Assembly: GCA_934351445.1 (NCBI GenBank)
Contig: CAKRIZ010000009.1
Location: forward strand, 1-55,356
From: an uncultured Eubacterium sp.
Lineage (GTDB): Bacteria > Bacillota > Clostridia > Lachnospirales > Lachnospiraceae
Reading direction: 5' to 3'
DNA length: 55,356 nt
Shown here: in pieces, positions 43,592 to 51,221 of the stretch
How the letters are laid out: every line of letters begins with the position of its first letter
How positions within the stretch are numbered: the stretch's first letter is position 1
Notes under the pieces: generated by a model
What the model was told of the DNA's origin: nothing
What the model saw: only the letters and a program-made list of their open reading frames with translations
The model's database searches: none
Made by a program: the position numbers and the translations under genes

Positions 43592-44608
43592 TTATAAAAA
43601 TTTTTCACATAACCCGACTACAGCCATCGTCATCCCATCCTTTGCCTGCTTCGGCAGCCGCACATACCGCTCAAACCGGCTGCCACGCGGCAGCCAGCCC
43701 TCATCCACCGCAGCACATAGTGCACTCCTCTCGCAGACATTGTCCACACCTACCGTGCGGCGCACAAAATCAGAACCTGCAAATATTCCCTGCTGTGCGC
43801 ACAGCTTTTCGGCCGGATACGTCAAAAAAGGCACCTGCAGCCGCTCTGCCAGTGCAAGCAAACCCGGTTCTGCCTGTTTCACATCAATCGATGCCACAGC
43901 CCGAATCCGGTACAACGACCATCCCTGCTGTTCAAACACATATTCCACAAATTCATAGAGCTGTTCCGGCGGCGTCTGGCTCCGGCAGCCCATTCCCACC
44001 ACGAGATCCTGTGGTACGAGATGCAGCGTATGGGCAAACGGCGCTCCAACCGGCTGCGGTGAAACAACAAAACCGCACTCAGGCGTAAGCGCACCGATCG
44101 GCTCCCCATCCAGCAATGCACCTGACAGATGCTTGATCTCATCCTTTTCTACAATCGACAGATGCCGCTGTTTTGCGTAGGTATCGACCGAAAACTGATC
44201 CCGCAGATCCGTCGCTGTTGTGATGACCGGCAAGGCGCCCAACAATACCGCCAGCTGCTGTGCATACGCATTTGCACCGCCCACATGCCCGCTGAGTATC
44301 GGAATGACATACCGTGCCTGCTCATCCACCACGATCACAGCAGGATCTGTCAGCTTACTCTCCAGATAGGGTGCTGCCGCACGCACAGCGATGCCTGCGG
44401 CACCGACAAATACCAGCGTCTCCGCCTGTGCAAAGAGTGTTCCGACTACCTGTGCCAGATTTTCAAACCCCTCAAATCCGTCTGTCTGCAATCGTTCCGG
44501 CACAAAACAGCGGACCGCTTCCGGCGGCAGTCCCAATGCCTGCACAATGCGTCCCGCTGTCTGCCTGCCCATCTCGGTAAATGCAAATAATATATTTTTC
44601 GCTTCCAC
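43592..44608 (-). CDS. cbiG: Cobalt-precorrin-5A hydrolase
   Basis: A 338-residue cytoplasmic enzyme of anaerobic cobalamin synthesis that opens the delta-lactone of cobalt-precorrin 5A, releasing acetaldehyde. N-terminal GVGAG-like FVGAAGIAVRAAAPYLESK, VIVVDEQARYVIPILSGHVG GANAYA, the middle, and the C-terminal domain with LVVGMGCRSQTPPEQLYEFV are typical. I start at the second GTG, seven bases after GGAGG; a GTG two codons earlier abuts it. No other cobalamin genes or cobalamin riboswitch are present, so it is isolated from its pathway, or the rest lies elsewhere. Confidence 0.93.
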   Translation of the reverse strand: MEAKNILFAFTEMGRQTAGRIVQALGLPPEAVRCFVPERLQTDGFEGFENLAQVVGTLFAQAETLVFVGAAGIAVRAAAPYLESKLTDPAVIVVDEQARYVIPILSGHVGGANAYAQQLAVLLGALPVITTATDLRDQFSVDTYAKQRHLSIVEKDEIKHLSGALLDGEPIGALTPECGFVVSPQPVGAPFAHTLHLVPQDLVVGMGCRSQTPPEQLYEFVEYVFEQQGWSLYRIRAVASIDVKQAEPGLLALAERLQVPFLTYPAEKLCAQQGIFAGSDFVRRTVGVDNVCERSALCAAVDEGWLPRGSRFERYVRLPKQAKDGMTMAVVGLCEKFL

Positions 44609-44638
44609 AGTCACTCCTCCAACTGCCCGATCGCGTGA

Positions 44639-46294
44639 TTATCTGGTGACCTTCATCTTCTTTGCCTTAGAATACGGTGTATAATAATAATTGCCATAGG
44701 CATCAGTCCGATATCCCCTCACACGGACATAATACGTCTTTCCGATAACCAGCTTTTTGATTCTGGCAGCTGCCGTCCCGATCTTCGCCGACTTCTGATT
44801 GCTAAAATCACGCTTTGATGCATAGCTGATCTCATAGCCGTCGTAGCTGCCATCTGCCCGAAACAGCACACGCAGCTGTTTTCCCTGAAGATTTTTCACT
44901 GACTGGACGCTCACGCTGCCATCCGCAATACGCACCGGAAAGATCTCATATGCGCTTGGCAGGCTGCCATCCTTCATCGTCACAGCCGTCACGATATAAT
45001 CTCCGGCATCCCTCAGTTCGATTGGATCCACATATACATCCTCCACTCCGGGTTCTGTGCCATCGAGTGTATAATATACACTGCCTGCCGCACTGTCCAT
45101 CGTGATCGTCAGCCCATCCGCCGTATCCGTGATCTGTACCAGTGGCTGCTCCAGCCCATAAAACGATTTCAGACTTTCCGGGAATGCCGCATCCGCCGTC
45201 GGCATCAGACCGGCATATAGCGACTTGGCAACATGGCTGTCTGCCTGATCCGTCCGCCGCATCTGATGCTCCGATATATGGAAATATGCATTCCGGTCAT
45301 AGGAATCATCCCATGTTGTGTCGACAATATACCAATGCGTACCGTATCGCACGAGATTCCACGCATGGTCATCACTCGTCACAGCGATACAGTCTATCCC
45401 AAAATAATTGCACAACAGCTCATACAGCTTCGTATAACCTGCGCACACCGTCTTGCCGGTCGTGAGTGCACCGTAGATTGTCTGTGTATAGTACGGATCT
45501 GCTGTATCTGCCACCGCATAATCTGCCGTCTGATAATCCACTTCATCACAGATCAGCTCATGGATCTGCAGCTCGGTATCATAGACCGTACCGGCCGCAT
45601 TGATCTGACGCTGCATCGCAGCCACTTTCGCAAATACCTGCTTTGTCGCACGCGCACGGGCGCTGCCTGCTGCAAATGCATCATAGATACCTAATGCCAC
45701 TTCCCCAGTCTTTACATAACGGGTGTTCGACAAAAAGTAATACTGCGGATTGGCATAGATGAATAATTCATACACCGTTTTGACCTGATCACTACTCAGA
45801 CCCTGTGTACTGATCATCTTCGTACCTCTGCCCTCTGCTTTTTTCCCATTCCGATTGACCTCATATGTTGCAGCAGCGAGCGAATCTGAACCGAGCAGCT
45901 GTCCGCAGACCGCATCCATGCGCTCATACAGCAGCCGCTCCTGCTGCGTCAGCTTGCTGTAATAATAGTCATTGCTGTAGCAATCCCAATCATACTGCCA
46001 CAGCTGTTCACGCACACTGCGCAATGTATTTGCAGTCCCATCCGCCTGAGATCCACTGCTTCCATCCGAGATGACCCGGATCACCGCAGCTTCCTCAAAC
46101 TCCATCCTTCCTGTCACCGCAGATACCTCCGGGGTAGTCACCGGCTCCGTATTTGCATAGACAGTCTGCGGCGGCAATACCGTTCCGGTCAGTGCTGCCG
46201 TGAGCAGTCCCGCACAGATCTGTTTCCAGTGATTTTTCATTTGCTTTTTATTTTTCATTTGATTTTTATTTTTCATTTGATTTTTATTTTTCAT
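44639..46294 (-). CDS. Secreted transglutaminase-like protein with FN3-like end
   Basis: A 551-residue exported protein. The start is the first of four in-frame ATGs, six bases after AAGGTGG. The N-terminus consists of tandem MKNKNQ units before a signal sequence (ICAGLLTAALTGTVLPPQTV ending YANTEP). The transglutaminase-like core near residues 255-330 has Cys in TGKTVCAGYTKLYELLC, His in SDDHAWNLVRYG and Asp in WYIVDTTWDDSY. The C-terminal domains are a chitobiase-like CHB_HEX_C fold (GSVYYTLDGTEPG) and an FN3-like repeat ending in TPYSKAKKMKV. It probably acts on wall peptides or proteins. It directly follows murI. Confidence 0.9.
   Translation of the reverse strand: MKNKNQMKNKNQMKNKKQMKNHWKQICAGLLTAALTGTVLPPQTVYANTEPVTTPEVSAVTGRMEFEEAAVIRVISDGSSGSQADGTANTLRSVREQLWQYDWDCYSNDYYYSKLTQQERLLYERMDAVCGQLLGSDSLAAATYEVNRNGKKAEGRGTKMISTQGLSSDQVKTVYELFIYANPQYYFLSNTRYVKTGEVALGIYDAFAAGSARARATKQVFAKVAAMQRQINAAGTVYDTELQIHELICDEVDYQTADYAVADTADPYYTQTIYGALTTGKTVCAGYTKLYELLCNYFGIDCIAVTSDDHAWNLVRYGTHWYIVDTTWDDSYDRNAYFHISEHQMRRTDQADSHVAKSLYAGLMPTADAAFPESLKSFYGLEQPLVQITDTADGLTITMDSAAGSVYYTLDGTEPGVEDVYVDPIELRDAGDYIVTAVTMKDGSLPSAYEIFPVRIADGSVSVQSVKNLQGKQLRVLFRADGSYDGYEISYASKRDFSNQKSAKIGTAAARIKKLVIGKTYYVRVRGYRTDAYGNYYYTPYSKAKKMKVTR
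46238..46294 (-). repeat. Three 18-bp tandem units each with a start codon
   Basis: Units of 18 bp (ATGAAAAATAAAAATCAA, with one A-to-G change in the third) begin at 46294, 46276 and 46258, and a fourth ATG lies at 46240. Each unit keeps frame and encodes MKNKNQ/MKNKKQ. Slippage would change N-terminal length and the number of start codons but not the reading frame. Confidence 0.9.
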
Positions 46295-46317
46295 TTCTGC
46301 CACCTTCTTTCCTGCAC

Positions 46318-47130
46318 TCATAGTTCCATGTTCAGCAGACGCTCGCACAATGCCAGTTCTGCTTCTGTTGACAGGCTATTCTCAAACTGAACGTGTCCTC
46401 TCTCCTTCGATGGATTGAGCAGTCCCGCCTCTGCCAGTCTCCGGCGCATCTCCCGCGCTGTGCCTTCTCCACCATCAAAGATAGTCACCGATTCGCCTAC
46501 GATCTGCTGTATGATCTTTCTGGCAAACGGATAGTGTGTGCAGCCGAGCACCACAGAATCTAACTGTTTTGACAAATAAGGTGCCAACAGCTTCTGCAGA
46601 AACCCCCGCAATCTGTCACTCTCGAGATCTCCCGCTTCTACAAACTCCATCAGACCTGGACAAGCCAGCGGATAGATCTCTGCCTGATCCTCATAGCGTG
46701 CCATGAGCTGCCTGAACTTCTCCTGCTGCACGGTCATAGGCGTCGCCATGACGAGCACATGCGGATGCTCCTTTTGCAAGGCCGCCGGTTTGAGTGCCGG
46801 TTCAATCCCTACAATCGGCAATTCCGGATACATGCCACGCATGAGTCGCACGGCTGCACTCGTTGCCGTGTTGCAGGCCACTACCAGCCCTTTGGCACCC
46901 TGCGCGAGCAATACACCCGCATTATGGAAGGATAACTCCCTCACCTGTTCCAGTGATTTTGTCCCATAGGGTGCATTCCTGGAATCTCCCAGATAAATGT
47001 AATCCTCATTCGGCATGACCTTGATCAGTTCACGCAGGACGCTGATACCGCCCACGCCGGAATCAAACACACCGACCGGCTGTCTGACCCGCTCCTTTGT
47101 CTGTTGATCAGTATTCTCCATAACACACAT
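46318..47130 (-). CDS. murI: Glutamate racemase
   Basis: A 270-residue enzyme that makes D-glutamate for peptidoglycan. Motifs are VGVFDSGVGGISVLREL, YLGDSRNAPYGTKSLEQV, catalytic Cys86 in VVACNTATSAA and Cys197 in VLGCTHYPFARK. Two in-frame ATGs (47130 and 47121) are possible and neither has a strong ribosome site; both lie inside the 3' end of the upstream lysozyme gene, so translation is probably coupled to it. The stop overlaps the leader of the secreted transglutaminase gene. Confidence 0.96.
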   Translation of the reverse strand: MCVMENTDQQTKERVRQPVGVFDSGVGGISVLRELIKVMPNEDYIYLGDSRNAPYGTKSLEQVRELSFHNAGVLLAQGAKGLVVACNTATSAAVRLMRGMYPELPIVGIEPALKPAALQKEHPHVLVMATPMTVQQEKFRQLMARYEDQAEIYPLACPGLMEFVEAGDLESDRLRGFLQKLLAPYLSKQLDSVVLGCTHYPFARKIIQQIVGESVTIFDGGEGTAREMRRRLAEAGLLNPSKERGHVQFENSLSTEAELALCERLLNMEL

Positions 47131-48886
47131 CCAAATCTACATTAATATATCTGCCATAAGCATCCAGAATACCATCGATCTGACCAGTGCTCGAATACTG
47201 CCACATCTGCACTGTACCACCTCCGGTATAACGATGCCCGAGGCTCTGGCTGCAGTATCTTGCAATCCAGATATCGACGTCATTCTCCTCCAGCTTCTTC
47301 TGGTCAATATAATTGGTCAGCCAGTTCAGATTCGCATACACAATAAAATCGTATCCTGCATCTTCTACGATCTTCTTATATTCCAGAATCAGCTTGGTGC
47401 GCTGATCCTTATTCATATTTTTCAACTGCGCATTATCTTCCAGGTCGAGCGCGATCGGATAGGTCAGTTCCTTATTATCCAGCATCTCCAACAGGCTCTG
47501 CGCTTCCTTTTTTCCTTCCGCTACAGACTTTGCAGTCGAATAACAGTAGATACCGACCGGGATTCCCTGCTCGGTTGCCCCACTGTAAAAGTTCTCAAAC
47601 TGGATATCCTTCGATGAACCATGCGCGAGACGCAGCATCGCAAATTTGATACCGGATGCCTTCACTGTCTTCCAGTCGATGTCCTGCTGCCATTTTGATA
47701 CATCAATTCCGTTCACCGGGCAATCTGTGACTGTGACAGTCACACTTGTACTGACGACACCTACCGTCACCTGTATCTGTGTCTTTCCAGCAGCGACACC
47801 TGTCACCTTACCATCAGCATTAACCGTCGCAATTTCCGTGTTCTCACTCACGAATCCGATCTTTCCCGGCAAAGTGCTCTGCTCCTTTAACGTAGCAGAC
47901 ACACCGGGTCCTAAAAACAGCGTGCGCGTGTTTACCTTGATCTGCCCGATGCTGACAGCCGCCGATGTACTTTTGCCACCGATCGACGTACCGCGTGCTG
48001 CGACCACGTAATAAGAATACTTCTCCCCAGCCGATATCCCGGCATCCGTATACGAGGTTTTCTTCACCTTATCAGCCAGCAATGTATAGGAAGTACTGCT
48101 GCCAACCGCACGGTATACGCGGTAATAGGTCGCTCCTTTCGGAGCGGTCCACTGCAGGTCAATGCCTCCCTCCGCCTGCGCTGCAGTCAGCCCGGTCGGC
48201 GCTGACGGCGCAGTCCAGCCGGATTTTGCCGGTGATTTTGCCTGATATTTCATCACGTCATCCACCAGGCGGCCTGCTGCCACCTTATAATAATATCTGC
48301 TGCCGGGCTCCATACCTATATCGGTGTAACTTGTCAATGCGGTAGTTGTCACTTTCTTGTAGCCCTTGCCCTTTTTTGTACTGCGGTAAACCGCATATTC
48401 CTGCGCGCCATCGACACTGCTCCACTGCACAGTCATACCGTTCGTGCCACCCCCAACAGCAGTCACCTGCGGAATATCGGACGGTACTTCGATCATCTGC
48501 GCTGCGGATACTGTTCCACGCACACGTTTGCCGTTTTCATTCAGACGCATTGCTACGACCTTATAGTAATGCGTAGCTCCGGTTGTCACTGTATCCGTAT
48601 ACACGGTATCCGTCACATCTGCAATCTTTTTATATCCGCCAGTCTCTGTCGCACTGCGGTAGATCCGGTATTCACTTGCCCCTTCCACCGCTGTCCAGGA
48701 TATCTGCAGCTGTCCAAATCCCAAGTTCTCCAGCGTAATCTGGGCAGGTGCTTCCATCTTTTTTGTCTTTGCGGCATCCTCCGTTGTGACACCTTCCGGC
48801 TGTGCATACACGGTCTGCACCGGAGCACAGATCAAAACTGCAGCCAGACATGCTCCGGCTACGAAAAATCTTCTTTTGTTATTCAT
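47108..48886 (-). CDS. GH25 lysozyme with FN3 and Big2 modules
   Basis: A 592-residue secreted muramidase. Signal peptide at 1-28 ending VYAQPE. Residues about 45-320 hold three FN3 domains with the phrases YRIYRSATETGGYKKIADV, YAVYRSTKKGKGYKKV and YYRVYRAVGSSTSYTLLADK; a Big2 fold follows (FVSENTEIATVNADGKVTGV). The GH25 domain starts at CPVNGIDVSKWQQDIDW, with the catalytic acids in GIDVSKWQ and IALDLEDN. GH25 cleaves MurNAc-GlcNAc bonds. TAGGAGAAAGC precedes the ATG. murI overlaps its 3' end, linking wall turnover and D-glutamate supply in one transcript. Confidence 0.94.
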   Translation of the reverse strand: MNNKRRFFVAGACLAAVLICAPVQTVYAQPEGVTTEDAAKTKKMEAPAQITLENLGFGQLQISWTAVEGASEYRIYRSATETGGYKKIADVTDTVYTDTVTTGATHYYKVVAMRLNENGKRVRGTVSAAQMIEVPSDIPQVTAVGGGTNGMTVQWSSVDGAQEYAVYRSTKKGKGYKKVTTTALTSYTDIGMEPGSRYYYKVAAGRLVDDVMKYQAKSPAKSGWTAPSAPTGLTAAQAEGGIDLQWTAPKGATYYRVYRAVGSSTSYTLLADKVKKTSYTDAGISAGEKYSYYVVAARGTSIGGKSTSAAVSIGQIKVNTRTLFLGPGVSATLKEQSTLPGKIGFVSENTEIATVNADGKVTGVAAGKTQIQVTVGVVSTSVTVTVTDCPVNGIDVSKWQQDIDWKTVKASGIKFAMLRLAHGSSKDIQFENFYSGATEQGIPVGIYCYSTAKSVAEGKKEAQSLLEMLDNKELTYPIALDLEDNAQLKNMNKDQRTKLILEYKKIVEDAGYDFIVYANLNWLTNYIDQKKLEENDVDIWIARYCSQSLGHRYTGGGTVQMWQYSSTGQIDGILDAYGRYINVDLDVCYGEY

Positions 48887-49002
48887 GCTTTCTCCTAACT
48901 ATTTTAATTTGCTCACTTGCATCTACATCTGTCGGACGGCATAATCATCCAGATATAGTGTATCTGAAAAGGCCGTGAAAGTCAACGAGCCCCACTCCTG
49001 TA

Positions 49003-49185
49003 CTACATCTGATGACGCACAACCAGATATTCATTATCCAGCTGGTAATATGGGCAGTTATCAAACGTTCCGGTCAGGAAACGCACCATATCATCCTCAT
49101 CCAGATTCATATCACACACATAGCATTCATCCTCATCATCATACACAAAATTCACGCACGAATCACAATTTGACACTTCCTTCAT
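49003..49185 (-). CDS. Small cysteine-rich protein, DUF6472-like
   Basis: A 60-residue protein starting MKEVSNCDSCVNFVY, with a second ATG three codons earlier at 49194. I chose the inner start because AAAGGA lies eight bases upstream. It has the pattern CDSC ... CYVC ... C, acidic residues between (DDEDE) and DNCPYYQLDNEYLVVRHQM at the end. The arrangement suggests a small zinc-binding or iron-binding fold, and resembles the DUF6472 family of Clostridia. Function is unknown. It lies between a GTAACTG/CAGTTAC stem upstream and the lysozyme gene downstream. Confidence 0.75.
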   Translation of the reverse strand: MKEVSNCDSCVNFVYDDEDECYVCDMNLDEDDMVRFLTGTFDNCPYYQLDNEYLVVRHQM

Positions 49186-49200
49186 TTTCTTCATCCTTTC

Positions 49201-49227
49201 GTAACTGTTCAGTACCCTCACAGTTAC
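49201..49227. repeat. Short inverted repeat related to the family 1 third hairpin
   Basis: GTAACTG (49201-49207) and CAGTTAC (49221-49227) enclose TTCAGTACCCTCA. The reverse-complement family 1 hairpin is GTTACTG-TTCAC..GTACC..-CAGTAAC, so stem ends and loop resemble each other with paired changes in the stem. It lies 15 bases upstream of the DUF6472 start. Confidence 0.45.
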
Positions 49228-49250
49228 ATCCTTTCTAAAATAAAATGCAA

Positions 49251-49304
49251 AGAACCCCGAGACCGGTCTGCCCGGCTTCGGGGTCTTGACCTGCCTCGGC
49301 AGGT
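49251..49304 (-). terminator. Double hairpin terminator after the DUF975 gene
   Basis: On the minus strand ACCTGCC/GGCAGGT (49289-49304) is followed by GACCCCGAagCCGG..CCGG.TCGGGGTTC (49251-49286) and then TTTGCATTTTATTTT. The first stem also has TTTTTT on the plus strand. Confidence 0.7.
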
Positions 49305-49309
49305 ATTTT

Positions 49310-50095
49310 TTAATTGTAATTATTGTAGCTGTTATCCGCATAGCCGGTGCCGGTATAGCTGTCTGTCTCTACATAAGATCCACGGACTTTGGTACGCAGG
49401 GTTCTATACAGCTCCGCATTTGTAAACTGGATATACGGCTCTACCCAGAAAATACCGGCAATATTAAGCGTAATCACTGCAAGCAGCGCCCACAGAATAA
49501 ATGACAGATCGAGTACAAACGTATCCCATTTCTCGCCATCCATCATCTGCATGGATAACTGCTTTGCCTCTGAAAAACTCATATCCGGATCTTCTGCCAG
49601 AATGTACGGAATCATCCGGTAGGAATAAGACTTCACGATTCCCGGTATGATGAGCAGCAATGACCATAAAAAGATATACAGATTCGTCAAAAACTGTGCA
49701 CCTACGACATTCATATATCCGTTTCTGAAGCAATATCCCATATTAGACAGATCCGCATTGCCCTCGCTCGCATCGAGGAAATATTTGTTGCATCCCACCG
49801 CTAACGGATTAAATACAAAAATACTGAGCAATAACACCAACAACGCTGCTACCACGAGGATCGCCAGCCCCAATCCGATGATCGCCATTGCCCGGCCGGT
49901 AAATCTGCCACTGATTCCATCTATAAAATCATTGCCGGTAATACTGACCGACTCCCCGGAATCAGAACTGCTGCCGGTTGTACTGAATCCACCTGTAATC
50001 AATGATAAGATAAATGCCACCAATACAGACTTCCAGTAAAACGCCTTCAGGCTAAACTTTGCGCGCTCCTTTAATTCTCTTCTCGTCCACTGCAT
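49310..50095 (-). CDS. DUF975 membrane protein
   Basis: A 261-residue membrane protein with about five hydrophobic segments. It opens with RRELKERAKFSLKAFYWKSV, the family N-terminus, and contains NKYFLDASEGNADLSNMGYC, LLIIPGIVKSYSYRMIPYIL AEDPDMSFSEAKQLSMQMMDGEKW and FILWALLAVITLNIAGIFWV EPYI, which are characteristic. The C-terminal tail is Tyr/Asn/Asp-rich. Function is not known. GGGGGAGTT stands before the ATG. It lies downstream of degV with 63 bases between, and ends in a double hairpin. Confidence 0.88.
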   Translation of the reverse strand: MQWTRRELKERAKFSLKAFYWKSVLVAFILSLITGGFSTTGSSSDSGESVSITGNDFIDGISGRFTGRAMAIIGLGLAILVVAALLVLLLSIFVFNPLAVGCNKYFLDASEGNADLSNMGYCFRNGYMNVVGAQFLTNLYIFLWSLLLIIPGIVKSYSYRMIPYILAEDPDMSFSEAKQLSMQMMDGEKWDTFVLDLSFILWALLAVITLNIAGIFWVEPYIQFTNAELYRTLRTKVRGSYVETDSYTGTGYADNSYNNYN

Positions 50096-50158
50096 AACTG
50101 AACTCCCCCTTCATTTATTGATTAAATAGTTACCATTACTCTATAACAGTGCCACTCT

Positions 50159-51016
50159 TTACTTCATGCGTTTGATAAACGCTGCGCCGTATGTTCCGTG
50201 TCCCAGATGGCATCCGAGACTGAGCGGGATCGGTGACATGCTGCACCGCACACCGAAATGATCCTCCAGCTGCGTCTTCCAGGCAAGCGCATCCTCTCTG
50301 GACATACTCGCCGCTGCTGCCAGATAAAACTCACTCAGATCGGTAGTGTGAAATTTGTTCTCCAGACACTCCTCCAGACACTGGATGATCTTCTTGCGTG
50401 CCAGCTTGTCGCCACGAACCTTTCCGACTGCCTCTACCTTCTCACCTGCCAGTGATAAAATCGGCTTGATGTTCAACAGATTGCCGAACACCGCAGAAGA
50501 CGCCGAAATACGTCCACCCTGTCTGAGATACTTCAGATCCTCTACTGTAAGGAAAATCTGGCAATCATCCTTCGCGTAGGTCAGTTCCTTTAAGATCTGC
50601 GCTGCCGACTCTCCTGCCAACGCGCGCTTACGTGCCTCGAGCACCGCTGCTTTCTGTGTCACAGTCACACGGCCGATATCTGCTACCAGCACTTTTCCAT
50701 CATAATCCTGTGCCATCGCCTGTGCAGTCGCGCAGGATCCACTGAGTCCGCTGGACATCGGGATGTAGAGCAATTCATCATGCTCCTCCAACACCCGGTC
50801 CCACAGCTCCATCACGTCAGCCGGTGACGGCTGGGAACTGTAGATCTTTGATCCTGCCTGCTGGCGGAGATAGAACTCCTCGTGTGACATCGTGCAGCCT
50901 TCAAAATACAACTCATCATCGACGTAAAATGGCATCGGCAGCACATAGACACCGTATTTTTTCGCTTTTTCCTGTGAAATGCCGCAATTTGAATCGGTTA
51001 CAATCGCTGTTTTCAT
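50159..51016 (-). CDS. DegV-family fatty-acid-binding protein
   Basis: A 285-residue soluble protein. The opening TAIVTDSNCGISQEKAKKYG and the ligand-loop YIPMSSGLSGSCATAQ are DegV hallmarks, with GGRISASSAVFGNLLNIKPI in the middle and SLGCHLGHGTYGAAF at the end. DegV/FakB proteins bind fatty acids and present them to the kinase FakA; no fakA is nearby. The start follows AAGGAGATAACGG. It is immediately downstream of tRNA-Gly, 41 bases away. Confidence 0.93.
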   Translation of the reverse strand: MKTAIVTDSNCGISQEKAKKYGVYVLPMPFYVDDELYFEGCTMSHEEFYLRQQAGSKIYSSQPSPADVMELWDRVLEEHDELLYIPMSSGLSGSCATAQAMAQDYDGKVLVADIGRVTVTQKAAVLEARKRALAGESAAQILKELTYAKDDCQIFLTVEDLKYLRQGGRISASSAVFGNLLNIKPILSLAGEKVEAVGKVRGDKLARKKIIQCLEECLENKFHTTDLSEFYLAAAASMSREDALAWKTQLEDHFGVRCSMSPIPLSLGCHLGHGTYGAAFIKRMK

Positions 51017-51056
51017 CCGTTATCTCCTTATTTCCCGCATTTTTGGGTATGAAAAA

Positions 51057-51127
51057 AGCGGGTGATGGGAATCGAACCCACGTATCCAGCTTGGAAGGCT
51101 GGTGTTCTACCATTGAACTACACCCGC
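51057..51127 (-). tRNA. tRNA-Gly (anticodon TCC)
   Basis: A full cloverleaf is seen on the minus strand: acceptor GCGGGTG/CACCCGC, D arm GTTC..GAAC, anticodon stem CCAGC/GCTGG around CTTCCAA (anticodon TCC), and T arm GTGGG-TTCGATT-CCCAT. Discriminator base is T and the CCA end is not encoded; six T residues follow directly as the terminator. Confidence 0.97.
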
Positions 51128-51169
51128 AAATAACGATATTTTGTTACATTCGTCTCACGAACGTTGATT

Positions 51170-51198
51170 ATTATATCATCGTTATTTGGGGTTGTCAA
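51170..51198 (-). promoter_or_regulatory. Consensus promoter of tRNA-Gly
   Basis: TTGACA (51193-51198), exactly 17 bases, TATAAT (51170-51175) on the minus strand, about 45 bases from the tRNA 5' end. An 11-bp inverted repeat CAAATAACGAT (51126-51136) / ATCGTTATTTG (51178-51188) joins the promoter spacer to the tRNA 5' edge. Confidence 0.85.
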
Positions 51199-51221
51199 TA
51201 GTTTTTGTACATCTAATTTAT

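Noticed and set aside
44609..44640. Cobalamin riboswitch upstream of cbiG
   Set aside because: Only about 30 bases separate cbiG from the upstream gene, too short for the riboswitch, and no B12-box is visible.
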